Counted from the first letter of the stretch, positions 8,507 to 17,587 are shown. The stretch: 29,154 bases of DNA from Campylobacterales bacterium (GCA_027080125.1 JALWSW010000037.1:1-29154), one strand, 5' to 3'. Numbers and translations: made by a program. Notes: generated by a model not told the origin, from the sequence alone.

Positions 8507-9475
8507 ATGAACAATATGAAACGTATAGCGGTTTTGACAAGCGGAGGGGATTCGGCAGGTATGAATCCGGCGCTAAAATCGATTGTTGAGCAGTCGCGTA
8601 GAGACAGAATATCTGTGACCGGATTTTTGAGAGGTTATCTCGGGTTGGTTAATGGTTTGGCAATTGAGATGTATTATAAAACGGTCGCAGGAATCGCAAG
8701 AAAAGGCGGAACAGTCATAAAATCTTCCCGTTTGCCGGAATTCAGAGAGATTTCAGTCCAAAAGCAGGCAATAGCCAATCTTGGTAAAAACGAGATAGAC
8801 GGATTGATTGTGATTGGAGGTGACGGTTCAATTCGAGGCGCTTCAGCCTTGGCAGCGCTTGGGGTTCCGATTGTGGCAATTCCGGCTTCAATTGATAACG
8901 ATATATATGGCAGCGATATCTCATTGGGAGTTGATACTTCGCTTAACACCATAGTTAACTCGATAGATATTATCAAGGATACCGCTTCCTCTCATAACAG
9001 GGCTTTTGTGATTGAGACTATGGGACGAACATCAGGATACTTGGCACTTGTCGGAGCAATGGCAACCGGTGCGGAGGCAGTCGTTATACCTGAGGTGCCA
9101 TACGATATAGAGTGCATTGCCAACAGACTAAAAGAGGAGCATAGAAAAGGCAGAGAATACAGTATTGTTGTGGTAGCGGAAGGAACCGGTGCTACAAGCA
9201 AGATGTCTGAAGCCTTAAAACAAATCTCAAACTTTGATACGCGTATCACGGTTTTGGGTCATCTTCAAAGAGGAGGCTCGCCGTCTGTGTTTGACAGAAT
9301 ATTGGGATTCAGGCTTGGTTCCCAGGCTGTAAGAGCTCTTATTGAAGGCAGATCAGGAGTTATGATGGCGCTTGAAGGAAGCAAAATAGTCGAGGTTCCG
9401 TTTGAGGATGTTTTAACCCATAAAAAATTGCTCGGTAAGCGTTATCTTGAATATGCAAGGCGTCTTTCCCGCTGA
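8507..9475 (+). CDS. pfkA: 6-phosphofructokinase, ATP-type
   Basis: Phosphofructokinase makes fructose 1,6-bisphosphate, a key step of glycolysis. The 322 residues show LTSGGDSAGMN near the N-terminus, GGDGS at about 104-108, the catalytic SIDND at 128-132, DTASSHNRAFVIETMGR, and VLGHLQRGGSPS. The Gly after GGD and the absence of Lys before the SIDND motif mark an ATP-dependent rather than a pyrophosphate-dependent enzyme. The usual PGTIDND reads PASIDND, a mild variation. The gene starts one base after the ribF stop; an alternative ATG three codons in is equally plausible. It appears to be the last gene of the first transcription unit. Confidence 0.94.
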   Translation: MNNMKRIAVLTSGGDSAGMNPALKSIVEQSRRDRISVTGFLRGYLGLVNGLAIEMYYKTVAGIARKGGTVIKSSRLPEFREISVQKQAIANLGKNEIDGLIVIGGDGSIRGASALAALGVPIVAIPASIDNDIYGSDISLGVDTSLNTIVNSIDIIKDTASSHNRAFVIETMGRTSGYLALVGAMATGAEAVVIPEVPYDIECIANRLKEEHRKGREYSIVVVAEGTGATSKMSEALKQISNFDTRITVLGHLQRGGSPSVFDRILGFRLGSQAVRALIEGRSGVMMALEGSKIVEVPFEDVLTHKKLLGKRYLEYARRLSR

Positions 9476-9478
9476 TAT

Positions 9479-9506
9479 TTGAAAAATCAACTTGTTCGCT
9501 TATAAT
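9479..9506 (+). promoter_or_regulatory. Sigma-70-like promoter for the M24 peptidase-cca-DUF815 unit
   Basis: A TTGAAA box (9479-9484) is followed after 16 bases by a perfect TATAAT (9501-9506). It lies just after the pfkA stop and about 60 bases upstream of the next ATG, which has GGAGGT at 9561-9566. This marks the start of a new transcription unit. It is a match to consensus only, without experimental support. Confidence 0.6.
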
Positions 9507-9569
9507 GCAACCGAGTTTAACAGTTATTCAGTTATTAAAAATAGATCAATAAGATAGGTCGGAGGTAAA

Positions 9570-10757
9570 ATGAATCGGTTTTATATACCTGAGGATGAGA
9601 TAAACAGAAGGATAAATTCTCTTCAAACTATGCTCAAGGCAAATAATCTGGATGGTGCCCTTATCGCAGGAAGAATGAATCTTTTTTATCTTACCGGAAC
9701 AATCGCAAATGCAATGTTGTTTGTTGAACCTGAAGGGGAACCAAAATTTTTTGTAAAAAAATCGTTTCAAAGAGCAAAGCTTGAGTCTCCGCTTAAGAAT
9801 ATCTATCCACTGAAAAGTGTAAAAGATATTGCCGCATCCGTAGGAGATTGTGCCGGTAAAAGGATAGGACTTGAGTTCATGCGTGTCACCCTTCAGGTTT
9901 CCTCAAGAATCTCAAAACAGATAAAAGCTGATTTTCAGCCTATCGATTCGATTATGGCATATATTCGTTGCAAAAAAAGCGACTATGAGCTCGGATTGAT
10001 AAGAAAAGCCGGCGAATTTCAGAGAAATCTGCATGAGGATATTATTCCGGGACTTATAAGGGAAGGGGAAACCGAAAAGGAACTTGCCGCCGATATTATA
10101 AAAAAGATGTTTGATGGACAGCATGACGGAATCTGCCGCATGAATGCGTTTGAACAGGAGATTCCTACCCCGACCGTTGTAGCAGGAAGAGGGGGCAACT
10201 GTTACACGGTTTTTGACGGAACTCCGGGAGGCGGTTGGGGAATCTGTCCGGCTAGCCCGTTTTTCGGTAGCCCATTTATAAAAATAGAGAAAAACTCGCC
10301 TATTATGGTTGACATTCTGTATGGATACCAAGGATATAAAACCGATAAAAGCACAACATATTCTATTGGAGCGCTTCCAAAGAAGATGGTAGATGCTCAT
10401 CGGTTTTGCATAAATATGAGAGATTATGTGGCAAGCAGACTTCGACCCGGAGAGATTCCCTCTTCTATCTATAAGGATGTTCTTGAGAAAGCGGCAAAGG
10501 CGGGTTATGAAAAGAATTTTATGGGGCAGGGTGAATCTCAGGTTCGCTTTCTAGGGCACGGGATAGGATTGGCTACCGATGAATATCCTGTTTTGGCAAA
10601 CCGTTTTGACGAACCGTTAGAAAAGTCGATGGTTATGGCTGTTGAGCCTAAAATTGTCTTTGATGAGGGAGTTGTAGGTTTGGAGAGCACCTATCTTGTA
10701 AATGAAGACGGAGGCGAAATATTAAACGGCCAAAACGGAAATATCATATTGATTTAA
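9570..10757 (+). CDS. M24 family metallopeptidase (Xaa-Pro aminopeptidase/dipeptidase-like)
   Basis: This protein has the creatinase/prolidase two-domain layout: an N-terminal RNase H-like domain of about 1-145 and a C-terminal pita-bread peptidase domain of about 150-395. Expected metal ligands are visible: two Asp in VDILYGYQGYKTDKSTTY, His in FLGHGIGLATDEYP, and two Glu in AVEPKIVFDEGVVGLEST. The family removes or cleaves residues next to proline in peptides, and the lack of a signal peptide points to the cytoplasm. The GGAGGT Shine-Dalgarno at 9561-9566 fixes the start. The exact substrate cannot be told, and proline dipeptidase (PepQ-like) or aminopeptidase P-like activity are both possible. 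The next gene begins three bases after its stop. Confidence 0.88.
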   Translation: MNRFYIPEDEINRRINSLQTMLKANNLDGALIAGRMNLFYLTGTIANAMLFVEPEGEPKFFVKKSFQRAKLESPLKNIYPLKSVKDIAASVGDCAGKRIGLEFMRVTLQVSSRISKQIKADFQPIDSIMAYIRCKKSDYELGLIRKAGEFQRNLHEDIIPGLIREGETEKELAADIIKKMFDGQHDGICRMNAFEQEIPTPTVVAGRGGNCYTVFDGTPGGGWGICPASPFFGSPFIKIEKNSPIMVDILYGYQGYKTDKSTTYSIGALPKKMVDAHRFCINMRDYVASRLRPGEIPSSIYKDVLEKAAKAGYEKNFMGQGESQVRFLGHGIGLATDEYPVLANRFDEPLEKSMVMAVEPKIVFDEGVVGLESTYLVNEDGGEILNGQNGNIILI

Positions 10758-10760
10758 AAA

Positions 10761-12179
10761 TTGTATAAGGGCAGGTTTATAGAGGATAACACTGTTTTAA
10801 AAAGACTTGCTCCTGTTGCGCGCAAATATGAAGCATATCTTGTGGGTGGATATCTCAGAGACGTTTTTCTAAAAAGAGAAAGTCCGGATTTTGATTTTGT
10901 TGTTTTTGGCAAGCAGTCCGATTTTATAAATTCAGTTGCAAGCGGTTTAGGTGTCTCATTTTTCAGGTTCGGAAACAATAAAACCGTATGGAGATCCTAC
11001 GGGGCGCCATTTACAATCGATATTTCAGAGCCTAAAGATGGCGATATAAAATCGGATCTTCTCAGGAGAGATTTAACAATTAATGCCATGGCTTATGATT
11101 TTCGAACCGGTTCGATAATAGATCCTGTAGATGCAAGGACGGATTTAAAAAACGGTATAATCAGAATAATAGACAAAAATGCAATAGTGGATGACCCTTT
11201 GCGTATGTTGAGGGCTTTTAGGATTGCATCGGAACTTAAATTCAAGATTTCCGCAGAAACATTAGAACTTATAAGCAGACATAAAAGATTGATAAAAAAG
11301 GTTTCCTCGGAAAGAATAGGCGAGGAGTTTTTAAAATTGATGAACCAGGAGAGCTATCGTTATATTGTGCTGATGAATAAAACCGGTATGCTTGATCAGC
11401 TGTTTGGGAAATTCAGATATGCGAACGAATGCACACAGAATCGATTTCATCTTTATGATGTCAAAGATCATTCGTTGTTGACTGTCAGAAAAATAGATGA
11501 GATGCTCAAAAACAGGGCTATTTTTTTAAGCGATAACGATGAGCTGATGAGCTTTATAACAAAAAATCGGGTGATATTAAAATTAGCCGCTCTTTTCCAT
11601 GACATAGGAAAACCGTTTGTAAAAACCGATTATCAAGGTTTTATCCATTTTTACAGGCATGAAGCAAAAGGGGCAAGAATCTTTGAAAATGAGATTGCCC
11701 CAAGACTGTCGCTTGCAAAAAATCAGACGATTGAGATAAAAAAAATTATTCTCTATCATCTTGCTCCAACCGATTATTTCAGATTGTTTAGAGAACAGAA
11801 TTTGCAGAAAAAACATAAGATACGATTTTTTGTAAAGTTTGACAAGCTTGGATTGTTAATTCTGTTTCTATCGATTGCCGATACGCTTGCAAAGGGTCAG
11901 ATACCAAGGGCGCTTTTTGTAGATATGTTGCAAATGTTTCTCGAATTTGCAGATTTTTATTATGCGGACTATCTGCCCAAAATTAGTATTCCGCCTTTCA
12001 TAACAGGTGATGATATAATTGAACGGTTTAACCTCAAACCCTCGCCCTATTTTAGAGTTATACTTGATAAAATACGAAAGAAACAACTTAGCGGTTTTCT
12101 TAAAGACAAAAATGATGCCATAAAATACGCATCCGAGATTATCACGAAAGATACAGATATACAGAAGGAGAACGGATGA
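10761..12179 (+). CDS. cca: tRNA nucleotidyltransferase / poly(A) polymerase family protein with HD domain
   Basis: This class II nucleotidyltransferase most likely adds all or part of the CCA end to tRNA. The head domain has VGGYLRDVFL and the catalytic DFDFVVFG, then RRDLTINAMAYD and DDPLRMLRAFRIA, which are the standard motifs. The C-terminal half has an HD phosphohydrolase-type domain with LAALFHDIGKPF. The 472 residues fit the bacterial HD-containing CCA enzymes. The start is TTG at 10761, three bases after the previous stop and without a clear Shine-Dalgarno, so it is less certain than the rest. Some lineages split the job between separate CC- and A-adding enzymes, and a poly(A) polymerase role cannot be excluded. 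The stop overlaps the next ATG by four bases. Confidence 0.87.
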   Translation: MYKGRFIEDNTVLKRLAPVARKYEAYLVGGYLRDVFLKRESPDFDFVVFGKQSDFINSVASGLGVSFFRFGNNKTVWRSYGAPFTIDISEPKDGDIKSDLLRRDLTINAMAYDFRTGSIIDPVDARTDLKNGIIRIIDKNAIVDDPLRMLRAFRIASELKFKISAETLELISRHKRLIKKVSSERIGEEFLKLMNQESYRYIVLMNKTGMLDQLFGKFRYANECTQNRFHLYDVKDHSLLTVRKIDEMLKNRAIFLSDNDELMSFITKNRVILKLAALFHDIGKPFVKTDYQGFIHFYRHEAKGARIFENEIAPRLSLAKNQTIEIKKIILYHLAPTDYFRLFREQNLQKKHKIRFFVKFDKLGLLILFLSIADTLAKGQIPRALFVDMLQMFLEFADFYYADYLPKISIPPFITGDDIIERFNLKPSPYFRVILDKIRKKQLSGFLKDKNDAIKYASEIITKDTDIQKENG

Positions 12180-12913
12180 ATTCTGCTATTTTAAAAAAAT
12201 ATACTGCCTTTCGATATTCAGAGAAGGAAGGTATTGTTCCGGCAAAAAGTTTCAGAAAGATTGGAGTGGAGTTGATAGGAGTTGAGAGACAAAAGAGTCT
12301 GATGAAAAAAAATCTTTCGGCTTTTCTCGAAGGAAGACCGGCAGTCAATATATTGCTTTGGGGTGAAAGAGGGTGCGGAAAATCAACCTTGGTTCATGAG
12401 ATTATAGAGCTCTTTTCCGATAAAAATCTTAAGGCAATCGAGCTTTCTGATCCTAAAAATTTAGTAAGAATATCCGAGGAGATTTACAATATTTCATACC
12501 GATTTCTTCTGTTTATGGATGATCTGGGATTAGATGAGCCGGATGTTTATCGCAGCTTTAAACGTTCTTTGGATGGCGGACTGTCAATGCTGCCAGAGAA
12601 CGCGATTATAGTAGCAACTGCAAACAGGCGTCATCTTATTAGTGAAACTGCGGCTGAGGATGATCTTCATCCTGAGGAAACCACCTCAGAGATTCTGTCG
12701 GTTTCTGCCAGGTTCGGTCTTGTTATTCCTTTTTATCCGCTTTCAAAAAAGCAGTATCTGGATATTGTAAAATATTATTTTAAAAAGTTTGATATCACCT
12801 GGCAGAAGCATTATGAAAAAAGTGCGGAAGCCTGGGCGATTGCCCGAGGCGGAAGATCCGGAAGATTGGCAATGCAATTTGCCATAAATTGGCTAAATGG
12901 TATATTTTATTAG
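12176..12913 (+). CDS. DUF815-type AAA ATPase of unknown role
   Basis: This 245-residue protein looks like the DUF815 family of small AAA+ ATPases. Walker A is GERGCGKST at residues 63-71, Walker B is LLFMDDLG at 111-118, and a sensor-1-like stretch IIVATANRRHLI lies at about 144-155. An acidic stretch (AEDDLHPEE) follows, as seen in the family, and the C-terminus (GRSGRLAMQF) may carry an arginine finger. There is no signal peptide or membrane segment. A Shine-Dalgarno (AAGGAGA) overlaps the cca end and the ATG overlaps the cca stop. The family has no settled function. Co-transcription with a tRNA nucleotidyltransferase is suggestive but proves nothing. The gene ends three bases before the convergent livF stop, and no terminator is visible. 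Confidence 0.8.
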   Translation: MNSAILKKYTAFRYSEKEGIVPAKSFRKIGVELIGVERQKSLMKKNLSAFLEGRPAVNILLWGERGCGKSTLVHEIIELFSDKNLKAIELSDPKNLVRISEEIYNISYRFLLFMDDLGLDEPDVYRSFKRSLDGGLSMLPENAIIVATANRRHLISETAAEDDLHPEETTSEILSVSARFGLVIPFYPLSKKQYLDIVKYYFKKFDITWQKHYEKSAEAWAIARGGRSGRLAMQFAINWLNGIFY

Positions 12914-12916
12914 AGC

Positions 12917-13633
12917 CTATATTCCCAGATATGCCGATTGTATCTGTGGATTATTAAGCAGTTTTTCGGATTTGCCTTCCATAACAATTCTGCCTGTCTC
13001 AAGCACATAAGCCCTTTTTGCAACGCTCAATGCTACCTGAACATCCTGCTCGACAACAAGCAGCGATGTGCCGCTTTTGCTTATATCATGGATTATTTCT
13101 ATGAGAACATCAACAATTACAGGTGCCAGCCCAAGAGAAAGCTCATCTATCATAAGCAGTTTGGGTTTCGACATTAATGCCCTTGCGATTGCAACCATCT
13201 GCTGTTCGCCGCCTGAGAGTTTGCCTGCCGGGTGATTTTTTCGCTCATATACCCTCGGAAACAGTTCGTACATCTTTTCAAGCTCTTCTTTTATTTTTAG
13301 CCTGTCTTTTTCGACAAAAGCTCCCAGTGCTATGTTTTCCTCAACTGTCATATCAGGGAAAAGATGTCTTCCCTGAGGCGCAAGAGACATACCGATTTTG
13401 ACTCTTTCACGTGTAGGGATATTTATATTTTCTCCGAACACCGCTTTTCCGTCAAAAAGAATCGAGCCTGATTTAGGTTTTACAAGACCAATTACCGATT
13501 CAAGAAGCGTAGATTTTCCTGCTCCGTTAGAGCCTATTAGTGCGACGGTTTCACCCTTCTTTATATAAAGATCTATATCCCATAAAACCTGTGTGTCAGC
13601 ATATCCCGCCGAAAGTTTCGCTATTTTAAGCAT
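12917..13633 (-). CDS. livF: High-affinity branched-chain amino acid ABC transporter ATP-binding protein LivF
   Basis: LivF is one of the two ATPases of a HAAT-family amino acid importer and acts on the cytoplasmic face. The 238 residues show Walker A GSNGAGKST, a Q-loop in SLAPQGRHLFPDMTV, the signature LSGGEQQ, Walker B LLMIDELSLGLAP and the H-loop replaced by the LivF-type VVEQDV. The ATG overlaps the livG stop by eight bases. It is the last gene of livKHMGF and its stop is three bases from the convergent DUF815 gene. The substrate of the transporter is set by LivK and cannot be read from LivF. Confidence 0.94.
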   Translation of the reverse strand: MLKIAKLSAGYADTQVLWDIDLYIKKGETVALIGSNGAGKSTLLESVIGLVKPKSGSILFDGKAVFGENINIPTRERVKIGMSLAPQGRHLFPDMTVEENIALGAFVEKDRLKIKEELEKMYELFPRVYERKNHPAGKLSGGEQQMVAIARALMSKPKLLMIDELSLGLAPVIVDVLIEIIHDISKSGTSLLVVEQDVQVALSVAKRAYVLETGRIVMEGKSEKLLNNPQIQSAYLGI

Positions 13634-14372
13634 TTTTTTGTTCCTTGTAGCGTTTTCCGAGATACGCCTTTATGACATTCTCGTCTTTGACCACCTCATT
13701 CGGTTTGCCATCGGCTATTTTTCTACCGTGATGCAGAACCATAACCCTGTCTGAGATGCCCATAACCACCTTCATAACATGTTCCACAAAGAAAATCGAT
13801 AGATTACGTTGTTCCCTTATTTTCAAAACAAGCTCCATTGCTGCCTCGGTTTCTTTCGGATTCAGCCCTGCCATCGATTCGTCAAGAAACAGAACATCAG
13901 GCGAAAGCGCAATGGCTTTGGCTATCTCAAGTTTTTTCAATTCCGCTATCGAAAGCGCGCCCGGCTTGTATGATGATTTGTCATGAAGTCCTACTGCTTC
14001 GATTGATGAGTTTGCAATTTGTATCGCTTTAGGCTTTGGCATAGCTATATTTTTGCCAAAGAGCGCTGCGGTCGTGACATTTTCAAGAACGCTCAGCTCC
14101 ATAAACGGTTTGACTATCTGAAAGGTTCTCCCAATTCCAAGTCTGCTTATTTTATACGGTGCAAGTCCGCTGATATCCCTATTTTTGTATATCACCTTTC
14201 CGCTTGTGGGCTTATAAAAACCGGTTATGACATTTATCAGAGTAGTTTTCCCGGAGCCGTTCGGTCCTATGAGTCCGAGTATTTCTCCTTTGTTGAGTTC
14301 AAAATCCACCTCCTCAAGCGCCAGAAGACCCATAAATCTTTTGGTAATCTTTCTTCCTTCGATAATTTTCAT
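13626..14372 (-). CDS. livG: High-affinity branched-chain amino acid ABC transporter ATP-binding protein LivG
   Basis: LivG is the partner ATPase of LivF. The 248 residues carry Walker A GPNGSGKTT, the long LivG-type loop LGIGRTFQIVKPF, Walker B VLFLDESMAGLNPKE and the H-loop FVEHVM. The signature motif is degenerate, LSIAELKK instead of LSGGQ, and Walker B ends DES rather than DEP. Divergent signatures are known in LivG, so this is not taken as loss of function. It lies one base after livM and overlaps livF by eight bases, so it is a core member of the operon. Confidence 0.94.
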   Translation of the reverse strand: MKIIEGRKITKRFMGLLALEEVDFELNKGEILGLIGPNGSGKTTLINVITGFYKPTSGKVIYKNRDISGLAPYKISRLGIGRTFQIVKPFMELSVLENVTTAALFGKNIAMPKPKAIQIANSSIEAVGLHDKSSYKPGALSIAELKKLEIAKAIALSPDVLFLDESMAGLNPKETEAAMELVLKIREQRNLSIFFVEHVMKVVMGISDRVMVLHHGRKIADGKPNEVVKDENVIKAYLGKRYKEQKNA

Positions 14373-14373
14373 T

Positions 14374-15333
14374 CTAAACCCGATATTTTTTGATATTTTT
14401 TATAAAATAGTTCCACCCGATTTTCTTTTGGCTGAATAGATCGATAAGTCCTTTGGGCAAAAATATTGCCGTAAGCACAATCAATCCTCCGAAAAAGAAT
14501 GTATGCAGCAGTGTAAAGTGGGTGGAAAGAAAATCAGACAGAAACATAATAATGAACGCTCCAACCACAGGTCCCAGAATTGTTCCGGCGCCTCCGAAAA
14601 CCGCCATAATTATCATTTTTACGCTTATTATAGGGTCATAAACCGTTGGCGGGTCTATAAAAGTTGACCAATATGCATAGATTCCGCCTGCTATTGCGGT
14701 GAAAAATCCGCTTATTGCAAATGCCTTGATTTTTACGATAACGGTGTTTATTCCCATCATCCTTGCCGCATCTTCGTCCTCTCTTACCGCTATTATGCCA
14801 TAACCCAGACGCCCCGAAAGTATAAGTTTAAGAAAGATTATAAAGGCTGCCAGAGCAATCAAGCTGGTGTAATAAAACAGCAGCGAACTGCTTGCTATAG
14901 GCAAAGAAAGCCCCACTCCTTCTCCGGTAAACGGAACATTCAGCGTTATAGCCATCATTATTTCGCCGATTCCAAGTGTTGCTATTGCAAAATAGTGCCC
15001 TTTCAATCTTAAGACAGGAATGCCGATAATAACTGCAAACAGTGCACCGGCAAATGCGGCGAGGATGAGACTTATTAAAAATCCGATATGAAAGTCTATC
15101 ATGCTAAGTGCGGTAACGTACGCACCCAAGCCGAAGAACACAACGTTACCGAATGAAGGATAGCCCGTGTATCCTCCTATCACATTCCAGCCCTCTGCCA
15201 TTATCGCATATATCATTACCCCAATTAGAAATCGTGTAATAAATGCGCTTATATGTATTACGGGCATTACAGGGGCTATGGCAACGACCACTGTTATAAT
15301 CCCGAGAATAATAAATTCTGAAGCTTTATTCAT
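14374..15333 (-). CDS. livM: High-affinity branched-chain amino acid ABC transporter permease LivM
   Basis: LivM is one of the two membrane subunits of the importer. The 319 residues contain roughly eight to ten hydrophobic segments and the family motifs AEGWNVIGGYTGYPSFGN near residues 45-64 and VREDEDAARMMGIN, the EAA-type loop that contacts the ATPases. GGAGTILGPVVGAF near residue 250 is also typical. It overlaps livH by eight bases. Its pairing with LivH is that of a standard heterodimeric HAAT transporter. Confidence 0.94.
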   Translation of the reverse strand: MNKASEFIILGIITVVVAIAPVMPVIHISAFITRFLIGVMIYAIMAEGWNVIGGYTGYPSFGNVVFFGLGAYVTALSMIDFHIGFLISLILAAFAGALFAVIIGIPVLRLKGHYFAIATLGIGEIMMAITLNVPFTGEGVGLSLPIASSSLLFYYTSLIALAAFIIFLKLILSGRLGYGIIAVREDEDAARMMGINTVIVKIKAFAISGFFTAIAGGIYAYWSTFIDPPTVYDPIISVKMIIMAVFGGAGTILGPVVGAFIIMFLSDFLSTHFTLLHTFFFGGLIVLTAIFLPKGLIDLFSQKKIGWNYFIKNIKKYRV

Positions 15334-16189
15334 CGTTTTTGCCCAATATTCCGGTCGGTTTAACTATTAGCGTCAGAACCAGTATGCCAAAAACGATTAT
15401 ATCTGCGTATTTCGCTCCCAGGTGAAACGAGCCCAGCGTTTCAGCCAAACCTAAGAAGAGCCCTCCCACCAAAGGTCCGAAAATTGTTCCAAGACCTCCG
15501 ACAAGGGCAACGACAAACGATTTCAGAGTGAATATTCCGCCCATCTGAGGGGTAATAGGCATCAGCACGCCAATCATCGATCCTGCTACTCCCGCAAGAC
15601 CCGATCCTATTGCAAAGGTCAGGGCAAAGGTTTTGGCGACATTTATTCCCATCAGCCTTGCCGCGTCTATATCCTGGCTGACAGCTCTTATAGCCTGACC
15701 TGTTTTTGTCTTTTTTAAAAATATATATAATGCAAAAACCAGTATTATTGATATGATAAAAGCCGATAGTCTTACATATGGCACCGTTATAAAACCAAAA
15801 GAAAAACCGTTGGCGCTGTAAGCCGGAGATGTTTGCCTGAAGTTTGATGTCCATGCGGTTTGAGCAACATTGGTTATTAAAATATCAAGGCCGAATGTAA
15901 GTAAAAGCGTTATAAACATTTTTGCTCTTATTACAAAATTTATTATATATTTCTGAACCAGAAAACCGAACACAAAAAGTGTCGTAAAAGAGATTGCAAG
16001 CGATACGAAAGGGTCAATATTGAGCAGTTTGAAAAGCCAAAATGTTGTGTATGCTCCGAGCATAATAAGTGCTCCGTGAGCAAGGTTTATGACATTTGTA
16101 ACTCCCCATATCAGCGACATACCTATAGCCATCAAAGCGTACAAACCGCCCAGCAACAATCCGTTTATAATAACCTGAAATTCAAACAT
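15326..16189 (-). CDS. livH: High-affinity branched-chain amino acid ABC transporter permease LivH
   Basis: LivH is the second membrane subunit. The 287 residues begin with NGLLLGGLYALMAIGMSLIW and continue with VINLAHGALIMLGAY, both hallmark LivH sequences, and later show AVSQDIDAARLMGINV (EAA-like loop) and VGGLGTIFGPLVGG. About eight hydrophobic segments are visible. It is separated from livK by about 80 bases holding a stable stem-loop, which probably adjusts expression of permease against binding protein. Confidence 0.95.
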   Translation of the reverse strand: MFEFQVIINGLLLGGLYALMAIGMSLIWGVTNVINLAHGALIMLGAYTTFWLFKLLNIDPFVSLAISFTTLFVFGFLVQKYIINFVIRAKMFITLLLTFGLDILITNVAQTAWTSNFRQTSPAYSANGFSFGFITVPYVRLSAFIISIILVFALYIFLKKTKTGQAIRAVSQDIDAARLMGINVAKTFALTFAIGSGLAGVAGSMIGVLMPITPQMGGIFTLKSFVVALVGGLGTIFGPLVGGLFLGLAETLGSFHLGAKYADIIVFGILVLTLIVKPTGILGKNDE

Positions 16190-16217
16190 AGCTTAAAATC
16201 CAATGAATAAAATTTGT

Positions 16218-16251
16218 AAGCGGCAGGAATCATGTAACTTTCCTGCCGCTT
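16218..16251 (-). promoter_or_regulatory. Intergenic stem-loop between livK and livH
   Basis: A perfect 12 bp inverted repeat (16218-16229 with 16240-16251, core AGCGGCAGGAA) encloses a 10-base loop. In the - strand transcript it follows the livK stop; the bases after the stem are A/U-rich (TTACAAATTTTATT) but hold no clean U-run. It may act as a leaky terminator or a 3' stabiliser that keeps livK mRNA above livHMGF, as is common in binding-protein operons. A full terminator is unlikely because livH follows directly. Confidence 0.6.
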
Positions 16252-16269
16252 TTATGCTTTTATGCTTTT

Positions 16270-17508
16270 TTATCGCTTATCCCAGCTTGGAGCAGGATAG
16301 AGCAACTTCTTTTGAGCAATCTGTTTCGGGAAAACCGGATAAGCTTTTCCATTTTGCACCTGAATAACCGCTTGCCCTTTTGCAATCTGACCGTTTGCCT
16401 GGAATTTAATCTCTCCATACATTGTTTGAACATCAAGCGATGCTATTGCATCTCTGACTTTTTTAGGATCAAGTGAACCTGCTTTTGCTATTGCATGCTG
16501 AAACGTCAAAGCATCAGCTACCGCAGAGGCGGCATGATAATCAGGGCTGTATCCGTAGGCATCCTTAAATGTTTTTGCAAATTCGGCTGCTGTTCCAAAT
16601 ACTTCACCCTTGAAATTCATAGAAGGCAGCCATGGGGTAACTCCAACCATGTAATCGGCATCCTTACCCAATGCTTCTCTGAAATCTACAGCTTGAACGC
16701 CAACGGTGAATGCCATTAGCTTTGCATTTACCTTATTCTCTTTTGCCTGCCTTATAAAAAGCAGCGCATCATGGGTATGTCCTGCAACAAGTATTACATC
16801 CGGGTTGTTTTTCTTTATCGTTGTCAAGATGCTTGAAAGATCGTTAGAACCGCTTGGGTACTCCTGAACTCCTGTTAACCTCAAGCCAAATGCTTTTACC
16901 CAATGTGCCGCACCGTTTGCAACGGCGTTGTCAAAGGCAGAATCGGAATGAACAATCGCTACCTTTGTGACTTTGTTGCTGTTATTGCTTGAGTAGGTCA
17001 TCATATGTAGCATTTCTATAGTGTTTTTGAAATAGTTTCCCGCTGCCGGAAGCGTTCCGAAAATATATTTGTAGCCTCTGCTGAATATTTTTCCCGATGC
17101 GCCGCCGCCCTCAATCATTGGTATCTTATATTTTTCGGCTATTGAGCTATCCGGAATTGTTATACCGGAACTATATGGACCCACAAGAAAGTTTACCTTA
17201 TCTTCGGTAACCAGTTTTTCATAAAGTTTTTGGCTTTTTGCCGGATTGCTCTCGTCATCGTAAATGATTACCTTGACTTTGTATGATTTTCCGTTTACTT
17301 TGATTCCCCCGGAATCGTTAACCTTTTTCTCCCACAAGAGATATCCGTCTTTGTAAAATTTGCCTTCTCTTGCGTATTTACCGGTTAACGATACAGCTGC
17401 CCCAAACTTGATTACACTTGGAGTCTTCTGTTTCGGTGCGCAGGAAGAGAGCAAAGCTACCGATCCTACCACAAGAAACATAACAAAAACCGCAACGATC
17501 TTTCTCAT
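16270..17508 (-). CDS. livK: Amino acid ABC transporter substrate-binding lipoprotein (LivK-like)
   Basis: This is the extracytoplasmic solute receptor of the transporter, a Peripla_BP_6 (LivK/type I periplasmic-binding) protein of 412 residues. The N-terminus is a lipoprotein signal peptide with a lipobox LLSSC at residues 19-23, so the mature protein is lipid-anchored at Cys23. Family features are FGAAVSLTGKYAREG near residue 35, DDESNPAKSQKLYE, VGPYSSG and HSDSAFDN. The ATG is preceded by GGGAGG and a near-consensus promoter. Branched-chain amino acids are the default substrate, but this family also binds other amino acids, amides and aromatic acids, so the ligand is open. Confidence 0.92.
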   Translation of the reverse strand: MRKIVAVFVMFLVVGSVALLSSCAPKQKTPSVIKFGAAVSLTGKYAREGKFYKDGYLLWEKKVNDSGGIKVNGKSYKVKVIIYDDESNPAKSQKLYEKLVTEDKVNFLVGPYSSGITIPDSSIAEKYKIPMIEGGGASGKIFSRGYKYIFGTLPAAGNYFKNTIEMLHMMTYSSNNSNKVTKVAIVHSDSAFDNAVANGAAHWVKAFGLRLTGVQEYPSGSNDLSSILTTIKKNNPDVILVAGHTHDALLFIRQAKENKVNAKLMAFTVGVQAVDFREALGKDADYMVGVTPWLPSMNFKGEVFGTAAEFAKTFKDAYGYSPDYHAASAVADALTFQHAIAKAGSLDPKKVRDAIASLDVQTMYGEIKFQANGQIAKGQAVIQVQNGKAYPVFPKQIAQKKLLYPAPSWDKR

Positions 17509-17587
17509 AAAACCTCCCTATAATTTTCAATGATTCCTTATACTTTTTAAAACCACACCCAGCTTATTTAAGTCAAAATCTTTTGCC

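Noticed and set aside
9912..10400. 162-codon open frame on the - strand inside the M24 peptidase gene.
   Set aside because: It lies fully within a well-supported gene, has no recognisable domain and no ribosome binding site that stands out.
12905..12925. Bidirectional terminator between the convergent DUF815 and livF genes.
   Set aside because: Only three bases separate the stops and no inverted repeat with T-runs is visible.
13626..14372. LivG as a non-functional ATPase because of the LSIAE signature.
   Set aside because: Degenerate signatures are known in LivG proteins and the Walker motifs and H-loop are intact.
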